From Shewanella psychrophila (lineage in GTDB: Bacteria; Pseudomonadota; Gammaproteobacteria; Enterobacterales; Shewanellaceae): a DNA stretch of 64,000 nt. The stretch lies in assembly GCF_002005305.1 (NCBI RefSeq), contig NZ_CP014782.1, positions 3,348,001 through 3,412,000 on the forward strand, written 5' to 3'. Every line of letters begins with the position of its first letter. Position 1 is the first letter of the stretch. The position numbers and the translations under genes were made by a program. This document shows, in pieces, positions 52,540-61,767 of the stretch. The notes beneath the pieces are model-generated. The model worked only from the letters and a program-made list of their open reading frames with translations, had not been told where the DNA came from and did no database searches.

Positions 52540-53879
52540 TGAATAAAGCCCCCTTGGTTGAGCATATGAATGACGTTGACATTATTATCTTCGTCGGATT
52601 CAGGCTCGATATTAAAGAAGCGCGCCAAGGACTTAGTCGGCGTGATTTTGGGTAAGCGAATGTCTGTGGGCGCAATGGGTTTGACGAGGTTAACCGTGGC
52701 TACGATCACTAGCTCAGTTTTCTTGCGAGTCGTTCCTACATGCCTGAATAGGGCACCAACGCCTGGAATATCACCTAATAGCGGGATCTTACTGACTTGC
52801 TCTAGTTCATCACTACTCATCAGGCCACCAAGCATAAAGCTTTGGCCATCCCCCAGTTCTATGGTGGTCATAGCGCGACGTGTGCTCAACTGTGGTACCT
52901 TGATCCCAGCGGCCTCAATAAAACCTTCAACGGCACTGACTTCAGGCATCAATTTAAGCTTAATCCTACTATTATTCAAAACCTTAGCCGAAATATCTAA
53001 GCGGACACCAAACTCTTTAAAAGTCACATTGGTAGTATTATCATTGGTAAAGATCACAGGGATCTCACCACCAACCAGGAAGCTTGCCGATTCTCCAGAC
53101 ATGACAGAAAGATTAGGTTCTGCCAATACCTCAGCAATTTTGTCGTTATCCAGCGCAGTGATGACGGTCGATAAATCACTGGCTTTAAAGTCTAAGAAAG
53201 AGAACTCACCGGCAGCATTCCCCACCGTCGACCAATTAACTCCTAATGTCTCATTAAACTCTTTGGTAACCTGCGCCACCGAAATTTTTACATTCACCTG
53301 CTGTGTCTGAGAAAGTCTTAATCCCTCAATAATGCCTTCCCAGGTAAAGTTTCGCTGGTAAGTTAGCCAGTTAGATTCACTGAAGGAGTCTTCGAATTCC
53401 ACATCTTTAGTTTGGTCATCGAAGCGGTCGACTTTCTCCCGCCCTAATAACTTAGCGACCAGACGATAGATATCATCACGTTGCTGTTCACTATCGACGA
53501 TGCCGCGCACGGCCACCTTATCGCCCACCGAAGTGAGGTTAATATCAAGGTCGGGATAAAACAGTTTAATTTGACGGCGGATCTGAGACAGGTTGATATC
53601 CACATGCAATAACTGAGATAAGATCACCTCATTGGCTTTGTTATAAACAAATAGCCTTGCCTGGCCTAATTTATTGCCGTAGAGAACCAGTTTATTACTG
53701 CCGGTGATCTTATAATCGGCTATCTCAGGCTGGCTGATGAACACAGTCCCTATATCCTGATCCAGCTCTACACTAGTGGCATCATTTAGGGTAATAAATC
53801 TATCACCTGCCATAGCATTACTACAAAAAAACAGGCCCAACAATAGGCCCTTCACACACATATTCACTAGATTCGTCAT
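52536..53879 (-). CDS. rcpA: RcpA/CpaC, outer-membrane secretin of the Flp pilus
   Basis: 447 residues. Signal peptide to about residue 24. The N-terminal BON-like periplasmic domain has VRGIVDSEQQRDDIYRLV near 125. The secretin core shows VLAEPNLSVMSGESASFLVG and PVIFT, and the final segment ELGDGQSFMLGGLMS. An opposite-strand ORF of 246 codons at 52570-53310 is a shadow. It starts 2 bases after rcpC. Confidence 0.95.
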   Translation of the reverse strand: MTNLVNMCVKGLLLGLFFCSNAMAGDRFITLNDATSVELDQDIGTVFISQPEIADYKITGSNKLVLYGNKLGQARLFVYNKANEVILSQLLHVDINLSQIRRQIKLFYPDLDINLTSVGDKVAVRGIVDSEQQRDDIYRLVAKLLGREKVDRFDDQTKDVEFEDSFSESNWLTYQRNFTWEGIIEGLRLSQTQQVNVKISVAQVTKEFNETLGVNWSTVGNAAGEFSFLDFKASDLSTVITALDNDKIAEVLAEPNLSVMSGESASFLVGGEIPVIFTNDNTTNVTFKEFGVRLDISAKVLNNSRIKLKLMPEVSAVEGFIEAAGIKVPQLSTRRAMTTIELGDGQSFMLGGLMSSDELEQVSKIPLLGDIPGVGALFRHVGTTRKKTELVIVATVNLVKPIAPTDIRLPKITPTKSLARFFNIEPESDEDNNVNVIHMLNQGGFIQ

Positions 53880-53881
53880 GG

Positions 53882-54703
53882 TTAAAAAATCCCGCCGACA
53901 TTACTCTTAGATGCACCACGCAACTCAACCACCCCGGTGTAATTCGTAATAACATCACTCACATCAGCCTCAGGATTTGGACCATAGTGTTGACTAGGAT
54001 GCACTTCGATATGCATGGTCCGCTGGGCCAAAGTCAAACGAGCCAGATCATCGGGAGCCACTTCGATAACCATGCGGGTCTCCTCCTTATTTGAGCTTTT
54101 CACCTTAGGGGCTGCTCCTCCGGGTTCGCTTTCACCAATTGAGATGACTCTGACTTTTCTCATCAATAACGATGCCTTCAAGCCAATAAAATCTTCAACT
54201 CTATGGGTGTCGGTGGCTAAGTTATACTCAGGTGAGCTGACCACTAAAATGTCGATATCATCACCGGGCAAAATATAATTGTTGATCAGATTTTTTGTTG
54301 CTACGGTCAGTGGATATAAGGTCATTCCCTCCCTGGCAATCAAGCTAAGGTAGCCAAGGTCTCCAGGGTGACTAAGCTGCTCGGGAAGCAGGTATTGATC
54401 GATATTAAGTGCGGTATTAGTTAATGTCTGCGTGTCTAGTTTAAGGTCGACATCGGCATTAAAGCCCAAGGCTTGCGCCTCCTTCTGCCCTAGCTGCACT
54501 CTCTTAAGATCCCTTAAGGTTAAAAAAGTGCCTTTATCCATATTTTTTTTCACTTGCCACAGGGTATAAGTTATCGGCGCCTCATCATCACTAACAGGCA
54601 TGACAACAGCCTCTGGACTTGAGAGCAGTTTATCTGCCACGCCATACAGTCCGGTCAATACCGCAATAAATGCGATAATGAAAATCAATTTAGAATTAAG
54701 CAT
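53882..54703 (-). CDS. rcpC: RcpC/CpaB, Flp pilus assembly protein
   Basis: 273 residues with an N-terminal membrane anchor and an SAF-domain region (residues 60-115) including MTLYPLTVATK. Segments NNYILPGDDIDILV and VRVISIGE are RcpC/CpaB-like. It is periplasmic, attached to the inner membrane, and is thought to stabilise the secretin or modify the pilin. It lies 48 bases after tadV. Confidence 0.88.
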   Translation of the reverse strand: MLNSKLIFIIAFIAVLTGLYGVADKLLSSPEAVVMPVSDDEAPITYTLWQVKKNMDKGTFLTLRDLKRVQLGQKEAQALGFNADVDLKLDTQTLTNTALNIDQYLLPEQLSHPGDLGYLSLIAREGMTLYPLTVATKNLINNYILPGDDIDILVVSSPEYNLATDTHRVEDFIGLKASLLMRKVRVISIGESEPGGAAPKVKSSNKEETRMVIEVAPDDLARLTLAQRTMHIEVHPSQHYGPNPEADVSDVITNYTGVVELRGASKSNVGGIF

Positions 54704-54751
54704 TATTCTACTGTTCTGTTAGTGCTGGTTAATGACGGTTACAGCCAAATA

Positions 54752-55216
54752 TCAAGATTGAGTTGTAGCGCCTAAATAACGAGCCAAGATAGGAATATAA
54801 AAACCTAAGGAGATAGCGATACCATAGGGCAAACCGGGATCTTCTCCTCGGGGGATTTTTTGGATAATTCGATATTTAATCAGATAGGTAACTGCCAGTA
54901 TTCCACCAAATATAGCGGTCAAGCTTAACGCTATAGACAATGACGTTATTGGTAAAGCGACGCCCAGAGCGCTGGCTAACTTTCCATCTCCTGCGGCGAG
55001 CCACCTGAGCTTAAAAAGCAGTAAACTGAAAAAAAAGATTAAACATCCGCTAAGCAGGCCAGCAACCAATTGCTGCTGACTCTGGGCTAGCCAGATGCAG
55101 ATAACCAAGACGACGAGACAGCTTGAGTTAGAGATACGTCGTTGACCTATGTCACTGACACAACAAGTAGTCAAAACGAATAACAGACTAGCTATGGCCA
55201 ATATGGTTAGTTGCAT
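54752..55216 (-). CDS. tadV: TadV/CpaA prepilin peptidase
   Basis: 154 residues, the short A24 aspartic-protease type without an N-methylase domain. Catalytic Asp are in CCVSDIGQRRISN (near 22) and in RWLAAGDGKLASA (near 77). LPYGIAISLG follows near the C-terminus. It processes Flp, TadE and TadF. It begins 30 bases after flp. Ribosome-binding site is weak. Confidence 0.92.
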   Translation of the reverse strand: MQLTILAIASLLFVLTTCCVSDIGQRRISNSSCLVVLVICIWLAQSQQQLVAGLLSGCLIFFFSLLLFKLRWLAAGDGKLASALGVALPITSLSIALSLTAIFGGILAVTYLIKYRIIQKIPRGEDPGLPYGIAISLGFYIPILARYLGATTQS

Positions 55217-55245
55217 ACAATCAAAATAACCTATGGTTCGCTTTA

Positions 55246-55458
55246 TTATGTACCAGCGGTCATTTTAGCTAAGTTAGTTGTGATCAATGCAAATGCATCA
55301 TTCAGCGCAGTCATCAAGTTGCCATCAGAAGCAAAAACTGCTGTCAATGCAACTGCCATAGCTACAGCGATCAATCCATATTCGATTGCCGTTACGCCGC
55401 GCTCATCTTTTTTATAAGTCGCGAGAAAAGCCATAGTATTGCAGTAAAACTTGTTCAT
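55246..55458 (-). CDS. flp: Flp-type pilin, major subunit
   Basis: The ATG at 55458 (MNKFYCNTMAF) has GGAG 7 bases upstream; an in-frame ATG at 55473 is ignored. 70 residues. The prepilin site is ERG|VTAIEYGLIA, with Gly21 before the cut and Glu+5/Tyr+6 after it, followed by the hydrophobic AVAMAVALTAVF helix. The short Gly/Asn/Thr C-terminus is typical. Only one flp gene is present. Confidence 0.94.
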   Translation of the reverse strand: MNKFYCNTMAFLATYKKDERGVTAIEYGLIAVAMAVALTAVFASDGNLMTALNDAFALITTNLAKMTAGT

Positions 55459-55638
55459 AAATAACTCCATCATATTTATATAGCCTAATTAATAATTAGT
55501 CTGTTGAATCGTTCAACGGCTGGATTATATTAAAGACAGAAATCAAAATAAAAATAGAATCTATAAGTTTTAGTTATAGGTCAAAATAATATTAAGAAAG
55601 ATTTAGCATTTAATATTAATTAGAGAATACTTAAACGG
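55459..55638 (-). promoter_or_regulatory. Promoter region of the tad operon
   Basis: AT-rich sequence upstream of flp. A short inverted repeat TTGAATCGTTCAA sits near 55504-55516 and could be a regulator site. No specific regulator can be assigned. Confidence 0.4.
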
Positions 55639-56544
55639 TTAAATATTTAATAATTGTTGAGTTAGCCATTCGACTGCTGGTGACTTTTGATGGCCAATCG
55701 TAAAAATTAATGAGCTTCTCCAATCTCTATTTCTCGACTGTTCTTTTTCAAGAGAAAGCTTATTTAAACTGCCTTTTTCCAGATCGTGCGCAACGACAAA
55801 ACTAGGCAGAAACGCAATCCCTAAACCATTACGACAAAATGACAACAAGGTATGAATATCCTCCACATACCAAATTTTCTTAGTCAAACTCACCTCATAA
55901 AACCCTGCCAATGGGGTTTCTGAGGGCAGTAATATACGGGATTGATTAAAGGTGGCTCTATCAATCTTGATAGCTCGGGAATCAACATCATCATGCTGCA
56001 AATTTTTAGCGAGTGAATAACTTGGTGACACGACCCAGCAGCTATCGAGCTGGAATGCGGGCATATTTTCAAAGGTCTTCTCAATATCTCGACCGAATAA
56101 CCCGAGTGCAAATTCCAGTGTTTCATCCGCAAGTTTTTGAGATAAAGACTCGCTGGACCTCTGTACAATGGTTAGCTCAACTGCGGGGAAAGCCTCTGAA
56201 AACCTTAGGATTATATCTTTAACCTCTTGGCAGCAAACCAGAGGATCTATACCTATACTCAGCTTGGTCTGTTCTACCGTGGAGATAAATTTAGAGCGCT
56301 CGACAAACGTGCTGTATTGAGACATCAATAAGCGTGCGTCTTTCAATACCAACTCCCCTTGCTGAGTCAACAGAGGGTATTTTCCATTTCTGTCAAACAA
56401 GGTAAAACCCAGATCTATTTCCAGGTTTTGAATCGACAAGCTGATACCAGCCTGAGATTTTTTTAATTTTCTACCTGCTGCACTAAATGAACCTGTATCG
56501 GCTGCTGCGATAAAGGAGATAAGACTCTCGAGTTGAATTTTCAT
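55639..56544 (-). CDS. LysR-family transcriptional regulator near the tad operon
   Basis: 301 residues. Helix-turn-helix at about 15-40 (ADTGSFSAAGRKLKKSQAGIS), with the rest a substrate-binding domain. It is transcribed in the same direction as flp and ends 180 bases upstream of it, so it may regulate the pilus genes, but that is an inference from position. Confidence 0.88.
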   Translation of the reverse strand: MKIQLESLISFIAAADTGSFSAAGRKLKKSQAGISLSIQNLEIDLGFTLFDRNGKYPLLTQQGELVLKDARLLMSQYSTFVERSKFISTVEQTKLSIGIDPLVCCQEVKDIILRFSEAFPAVELTIVQRSSESLSQKLADETLEFALGLFGRDIEKTFENMPAFQLDSCWVVSPSYSLAKNLQHDDVDSRAIKIDRATFNQSRILLPSETPLAGFYEVSLTKKIWYVEDIHTLLSFCRNGLGIAFLPSFVVAHDLEKGSLNKLSLEKEQSRNRDWRSSLIFTIGHQKSPAVEWLTQQLLNI

Positions 56545-57002
56545 GAGTGACTATTTTTGAAGTCCTGATTTTACTGTCAACTTCCCTGCCAGTAATTTAT
56601 GTAAGAATGTATAGATACAGTATAAAAAAACAAATTATTAAAGTTAAATATACATATACAAGCGAACACTATCTAATCGAGTTTAATATGAGATCATATA
56701 TTAAACTGTCGCAGATAATAACCGTGAGAATATTAACTATACAACTAGACATTTGTATCACATTGTATCACCTTGCGATACATTTAAAATAAAAACCAAT
56801 AAAGTAACAATATAGAAACAACCCAAACGTTACTAATATTAACATTAGATCCTCGGAATAATAATAAAACTCATTTAAAACAGTGCATTTGATTTTCCGT
56901 CAAAAAACCTAATTGTTTCGCAGAAGTTTCACCTTTGATCCAACCTTAACCAAACCTATCAAATTTAGTTTCACTTGTATATTTTGGATTTTATGTGGGA
57001 TT
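56545..57002. other. AT-rich intergenic region, no gene
   Basis: An 81-codon plus-strand ORF at 56547-56792 is AT-driven, lacks a ribosome-binding site and family character. Nothing else seen. Confidence 0.5.
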
Positions 57003-57693
57003 TTATTCCCTAGTATATTTCATAAAATTATTAATAGTGAATGAAATAAACGTTTTTAATCTTGCTGGCTGAAATTTGTCTTTATGATAAAGCAAATAAA
57101 ATGGTGTGTCGGCGACTCGCCAACCTTCAAAAACCGAAACCAATTCACCTCGACTAAGCTCTTTAGAGCAATAGAGCCCGGGCAGTCTCACTATGCCATT
57201 GCCCGCTAAAGCACTGTGCTTCATTGCCCTGCCATTCTTACAACGAAAAACTCCATTGATATGCACATCAAGTTTATGCTCGCAATCATCGACATGGTAG
57301 AAGGACCAACTATTGATTGCTCCCGTGATGCACAGATGCACTTTCAGCTCTCTTGGATGAGTGGGATAACTGCGGCTGTTAAAATATTTAGGTGAAGCCA
57401 AGATCCTGTTTTCAATGCTCATTAGCTTGTGCGCAACGAATCCGTAATCTTCTAGCTCTCCCATGCGAAAAACCAGATCAAACTGCTCCACCAGCAAGTC
57501 GACTCGCTGACTACTAAAATCCAGCTCTACTGATATACCAGGATATTTAGCAATAAAGTCATTAACCAGACTCGCGATAACCTCCTCGCCGAGAAAGCCC
57601 CCCACACAGTTAATTTTGATGCTTCCTTGTAAATTGTGGGCATTGTCCACGGCAATTTCCACCGCCTGATCAATACTAGATAGGGTATTCTGG

Positions 57694-58506
57694 TCAAGCA
57701 CAACTGGACACCTGACTTTGTAACTTTTCATAGTTGCTCGGTGTTAAATCACCTAGCGTAGTATGTAACCGCTCATGGTTGTAATACCTAATATATTCCT
57801 CAACATCTTGCTTCATTGACTCTCGTGTTAAATGAACTACATTCAACAGCCATTCGTGCTTTAAACTACCAAAAAATCGTTCAACGACAGCATTATCTAG
57901 GCAAGCGCCAACACTGCTCATAGAAGGTGTCATTCCGCTCTTTGTTAGCAAGCTTTGGAATTGCTTACTCGTATACTGCGAGCCTCTGTCACTGTGAAAT
58001 AAAACACCGCAGCCTGGTTGACGAAGTGTTATAGCCACCTGTAATGCACGTTCAACCAAGCTGACGGTCATTCGTTTCGAGATACTCCAGCCAATGATTC
58101 GTCTAGAGTGTAAATCCATAACAATAGCTAAATACATCCAGCCTTCGTTAGTTCTCAGATAGGTGACATCACCTGCCCAAGCTTGGTTAGGTTCAGCAGG
58201 GTTAAAGTTCTGGCTCAGCACGTTATCTGCAACACTATCACTGTGTTTTCGCTTAGTCGTTACTGTATAGGCTTGGCGCTGAGTCACCACTAAGCCAAGC
58301 TTTCGCATGATAGAGCGAGTGCGATAACGGCCGATGATATAGCCTTCTTCACATAGTTTTTTGGATAACTGACGTGAGCCTAAGCTGTTACGACTGCGCT
58401 TGAAAAGGCGCTTTGCCGTACGATACAGTTTTAGCTCATTTTCGCTAATAATCTTAGCGGGCCTAGATAGCCAATCATAGAAGGCACTACGGCTAACGTT
58501 CAGCAC
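57694..58506 (-). CDS. IS3-type transposase OrfB (integrase core)
   Basis: 270 residues from a GTG at 58506. The DDE residues are in AGDVTYLRT, FHSDRGSQYTS and NAVVERFFGSLKHEW. The frame is open upstream of 58506 and overlaps the end of orfA in the -1 frame, so the active product is probably an OrfAB fusion made by ribosomal frameshifting around the orfA stop codon. The frame is intact. Confidence 0.92.
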   Translation of the reverse strand: MLNVSRSAFYDWLSRPAKIISENELKLYRTAKRLFKRSRNSLGSRQLSKKLCEEGYIIGRYRTRSIMRKLGLVVTQRQAYTVTTKRKHSDSVADNVLSQNFNPAEPNQAWAGDVTYLRTNEGWMYLAIVMDLHSRRIIGWSISKRMTVSLVERALQVAITLRQPGCGVLFHSDRGSQYTSKQFQSLLTKSGMTPSMSSVGACLDNAVVERFFGSLKHEWLLNVVHLTRESMKQDVEEYIRYYNHERLHTTLGDLTPSNYEKLQSQVSSCA

Positions 58507-58562
58507 CTTACAAACTGTTTTTATTTCGAATTGAGAGCGGTTGTCTCGAATATACCGAAACT

Positions 58563-58850
58563 TTACTTCATTTCTTTCGCGAAGAAGGCACTGGCCTTTT
58601 TTAATATTTCTTTCTCTACCCGAAGCTGCTTAACCTCTTTTCTTAGGGCTAAAAGCTCGGCTCTCTCATCTGAAGTTACGTTAGAACTCTCTAGCTCTTC
58701 AGCCTTCTGTTTCCAGGTATAGAGCAGGTTGGATGAGACACCAAGCGCGTCTGCGGCTTGTGGAACGCTATAGCCTTGTTCGGTTATCAAGCATAAAGCT
58801 TCTTCTTTAAACTCTTTGGTATAAGTTCGGTACTGTCTTTTCGTATTCAT
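58563..58850 (-). CDS. IS3-type transposase OrfA
   Basis: 95 residues from the ATG at 58850 (MNTKRQYRTYTKEFKEEAL), with GAGGTGA just upstream. Helix-turn-helix VPQAADALGVSSNLLYTWK, then a leucine-zipper-like C-terminus (LRKEVKQLRVEKEILKKA). It ends AKEMK and then TAA near the start of the OrfB frame. Confidence 0.92.
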   Translation of the reverse strand: MNTKRQYRTYTKEFKEEALCLITEQGYSVPQAADALGVSSNLLYTWKQKAEELESSNVTSDERAELLALRKEVKQLRVEKEILKKASAFFAKEMK

Positions 58851-59275
58851 GCTCACCTCGATTGATAGTTCTATTATCCACAATCATGGTGTCCAGATCG
58901 ATTAGACCAGAATAGGGCTGTTCTGCAGCGAGTGAAAAACACCTCACCTTGCGCAGTCAAACGTTGGGCTCTTGTGGTTCTGGTGATAAGTGTCACCCCA
59001 AGACAAGACTCTAAATGAGTTAATTGCTTGGAGAGATGGGAGCGTGAGCAGTTCAATACCTCGGCGGCCTTAGTAAAGCTTCCCTGCTCAGCAATCACAG
59101 TAAACGCCTTAACATCAGCCAGATTTATCTCACTTTTAGTCATACCCAACTCTCATGCTCGACTCTCATATTTGAGATACGGATAATATTACGCTATTCG
59201 CAGCCAAATGGAAACAATCATGCTGTTTTTTGAGTTATATATAAACAATAATGAACACCCTATAATGCTTGCAAC

Positions 59276-59898
59276 TTGATTGAACAGCTAGATAATCAGT
59301 CGATTCAATCCCTCTATTTAAGCAGGTTATGTATCAGCGTAGATGTCACTGACGATGAAGCCATTAAGGCTGCAATAGCTAAAGCAGTCAATAAGTCTGA
59401 TCCCGTAGGCGGATTGATTAATAACGCCGGCATCATGTTGCTGGGTCAAGCCGACACTCAAGATCCAGCCAAATGGAGCCGTATGCTCAACATCAATATC
59501 ATGGGTGTCCTCAACGGAATCCATGCAGTATTGGGCAATATGAAAGCCCGCAAAATAGGAACTATCATCACCGTTAGTTCGGTCGCTGGTCGTAAAACCT
59601 TCCCTAATCATTCAGCTTATTGCGCCACAAAGTTTGCGGTACATGCACTGACAGAAAATATCCGTGAAGAAGTGTCCATGGACGCTTAGTCACCATTGCA
59701 CTTGGTGCAGTCGAAACAGAACTAGTGTCACACACCACCAGCGATGAGATAAAAGCGGGTTATGCTGATTGGAAAGAAGATATGGGCGAAGTTATCGCAC
59801 CTGAAACTATCGCTGATGCTACTCTATTTGCTTACGAGCAGCCACAAAGCGTCTGTGTGCGTGAAATTGTATTGGCGGCGACTCGTCAGCAACCTTAA
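59276..59898 (+). pseudogene. Short-chain dehydrogenase relic, truncated and frameshifted
   Basis: The visible part holds DVTDDEAIKAAI, the LINNAGIMLLG strand, TIITVSSVAG and the catalytic SAYCATKFAVH (Tyr, Lys). The Rossmann TGxxxGIG N-terminus is missing. The frame stops at 59689 (SMDA-stop), but the next frame continues LVTIALGAVETELVSHTTSD up to a TAA at 59896, the normal C-terminus of this family. It is divergent from the split LysR gene, so regulator and target have both decayed. Confidence 0.87.
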
Positions 59899-60159
59899 GA
59901 CATACATATCCCAATCTCCCCCAACAAACAGCCAAGTCATTGACTTTGACGGTTTCATTTTATGAGTCTTAATTAACTAACAAGGAGTACCCATATCGAT
60001 ACAGTTCATCTTAGTTTATGGTCAACTTGTCCCATCCAAATGGTCTAAATAGCCATAATTGCCCCCTAAGCCCCTAAAATGCAGGTGTAAGAATTGGCAC
60101 TATAATTGTATTCATATCTACAGATATTTAATAAGTGTTCTCTTCTCACGGCAAGCTAT

Positions 60160-61317
60160 ATGACATGCAAAAGCACATTTCTTAACAGGTGTGATCGATT
60201 CTCAGGTGAGCTCAGCGGAGCCTTCGCCGACTTAGGTACGTTTTTACCACTCGTTTTAGGCCTTATCGCCCTTAACCATTTTTCTCCCCAGGGGATCTTC
60301 ATGGGCTTTGGCGTGTTTGCGTTATTTACCGCTTTTTACTACAGGCGTCCAATCCCAGTACAGCCCATGAAAGTGATCGCCGCCTTGGTTATTGCTCAAG
60401 GTTTAACCCCTGGCATGCTACAGGCCAGCGGCATGATGATGGGTATCATACTGCTTCTGCTCGCCTTTAGCGGTGCGATTAGCTGGCTGGCGAAGCAGCT
60501 CTCCCCTGCTATCAGCATAGGTATACAGCTCGCCATAGGTTTACAACTGATCTGGATGGGGGGACAGATGATGGGTGAAACCTGGTTTATTGGCATAACC
60601 GCTTTCGCCATCCTCTTTGTCAGTCGCTTCCTTCCCATGCGTTATCTGGCAATGCCTCTGGTATTAGCATCGGGCATGCTATGGCAGTTCACTAGTGGCA
60701 TAGCACCTAGCTTTAACCTAAACGTCGACACTAGCTGGCAGCTAAGCTGGCCTAGTATCCACGAGTGGACCTCAGCAGCAGGTCTGCTGGTACTGCCCCA
60801 ACTAGCGCTCACCCTAACCAATGCAGTGATCGCCACCACTGCAATAGCAAAAGATAAGTTTCCCGGTGATACCGTCAATGGCCAAGAGAACTTTACTCCA
60901 AAACGTTTAGCCACCAGCTCAGGCTTAATGAACCTTATCCTCGCCCCTTTCGGCGCCACCGCCATGTGTCACGGCGCTGGTGGCCTCGCAGTTCAGCACC
61001 ACTTCGGCGCCAGAACCTGGATAGCTCCAACGATATTTGGTAGCACTTGCCTGCTAATCGCCCTCACTTGGGGTGAAGGAATAGCAAGCATGTTGTCACT
61101 CATTCCACTGGCAGTACTAGGCAGTTTATTAGCGATTGCAGGTTTACAACTCGCCTGGTCGAAGCGATTTATCGATGGCAGACCCTTCTGTATTTTCGTT
61201 ATCCTCTCGACTGCCGCTATCTGCCTGCTAGTAAATACTGCTGCAGGATTGGCTGCAGGGTTTATCTTAGAAACGGCTCGACGACAATGGAGAGTGTTCT
61301 CGGATTTGAGAAGTTAA
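60160..61317 (+). CDS. MOT1-type (SulP-related) molybdate/sulfate transporter
   Basis: The ATG at 60160 (MTCKSTFLNRCDRFSGEL) is chosen over a TTG at 60106. 385 residues with about ten to twelve hydrophobic segments. RFSGELSGAFADLGTFLPLVLGL near the N-terminus and PVQPMKVIAALVIAQGL are the typical motifs of molybdate transporter family MOT1. GAGGLAVQHHFGARTW is the second repeat. It imports molybdate or sulfate; specificity is not clear. It is transcribed alone. Confidence 0.82.
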   Translation: MTCKSTFLNRCDRFSGELSGAFADLGTFLPLVLGLIALNHFSPQGIFMGFGVFALFTAFYYRRPIPVQPMKVIAALVIAQGLTPGMLQASGMMMGIILLLLAFSGAISWLAKQLSPAISIGIQLAIGLQLIWMGGQMMGETWFIGITAFAILFVSRFLPMRYLAMPLVLASGMLWQFTSGIAPSFNLNVDTSWQLSWPSIHEWTSAAGLLVLPQLALTLTNAVIATTAIAKDKFPGDTVNGQENFTPKRLATSSGLMNLILAPFGATAMCHGAGGLAVQHHFGARTWIAPTIFGSTCLLIALTWGEGIASMLSLIPLAVLGSLLAIAGLQLAWSKRFIDGRPFCIFVILSTAAICLLVNTAAGLAAGFILETARRQWRVFSDLRS

Positions 61318-61767
61318 GATTTGTTTTGGGGTTTTGATCTTTGATTACCTTATTTGGGGAGTTGAAAGCCTTACCTTCATGGCTAGTTTATGCTTTGAAA
61401 TCATATAGGCAATACTGGAGATAGAGCTTTCATCGTGATCTATAGCCTGCGGCTCGCTGAATGTGCAAACTCATCTGCAACACGGTGAATTTGGCGTAGC
61501 CAAGTGCTTATGAACGAGAGGCAAGGATGCCGAACTGGATTTTAGATAGGATATCATTCAAACACATTCCCTGTGGGCTCTACGACAGCATCTGATGTGA
61601 ATGGGTTCACAAATGCCGCGGTGACCAGGTTGTCATAGAACGGCCATGTTGTCGAAGGTCGCAGCTGCGTTTACACTAGGTAATCACTCTCTTCGACTAA
61701 ACTTGGCTAACCTTGTTTTCTAGACTTACTAGCTACATCATCCAAGTAACCTATCCGTTTAGCATAC
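61318..61767. other. Intergenic region of about 450 bases, no gene; possible dispersed repeat
   Basis: No ORF or promoter is clear. The middle (about 61470-61710) has a GC-richer, structured look with several short inverted repeats, as intergenic dispersed elements have, and differs in composition from both sides. A second copy is not in this window. Confidence 0.3.

Larger units (their letters stand above)
57686..58914 (-). mobile_element. IS3-family insertion sequence (about 1229 bp)
   Basis: The ends share TATTCTGGTC and, further in, CTGGACACC in inverted orientation. A 3-base target duplication (GGG on the plus strand) is present at 57683-57685 and 58915-58917. With these limits the orfB stop falls inside the element and the interrupted LysR frame is restored exactly. 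Two overlapping frames, orfA and orfB, are present. Confidence 0.9.
57003..59149 (-). pseudogene. LysR regulator gene split by an IS3-type element
   Basis: The N-terminal part (59149-58915) carries a LysR helix-turn-helix (EQGSFTKAAEVLNCSRSHLS) up to RCRTAL. The C-terminal part (57682-57003) continues with SSIDQAVEIAVDN. Joining 235 and 680 bases gives 915 bases, an uninterrupted frame of 304 residues across the junction. Both halves are otherwise intact, so the insertion is the only visible lesion. The C-terminal part has the same subfamily character as the relic at 43371-43578. Confidence 0.88.

Noticed and set aside
52570..53310. 246-codon plus-strand ORF
   Set aside because: It is completely antisense to the well-supported rcpA secretin gene and rich in Ser/Thr/Leu, as expected of a shadow frame.
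56547..56792. 81-codon plus-strand ORF in an AT-rich gap
   Set aside because: Composition is dominated by Ile/Tyr/Lys from AT-rich DNA, and no ribosome-binding site is present.
57705..58895. IS3 element limited to the CTGGACACC ends
   Set aside because: These limits leave no target duplication, put the orfB stop outside and do not restore the LysR frame; the wider limits 57686-58914 do.
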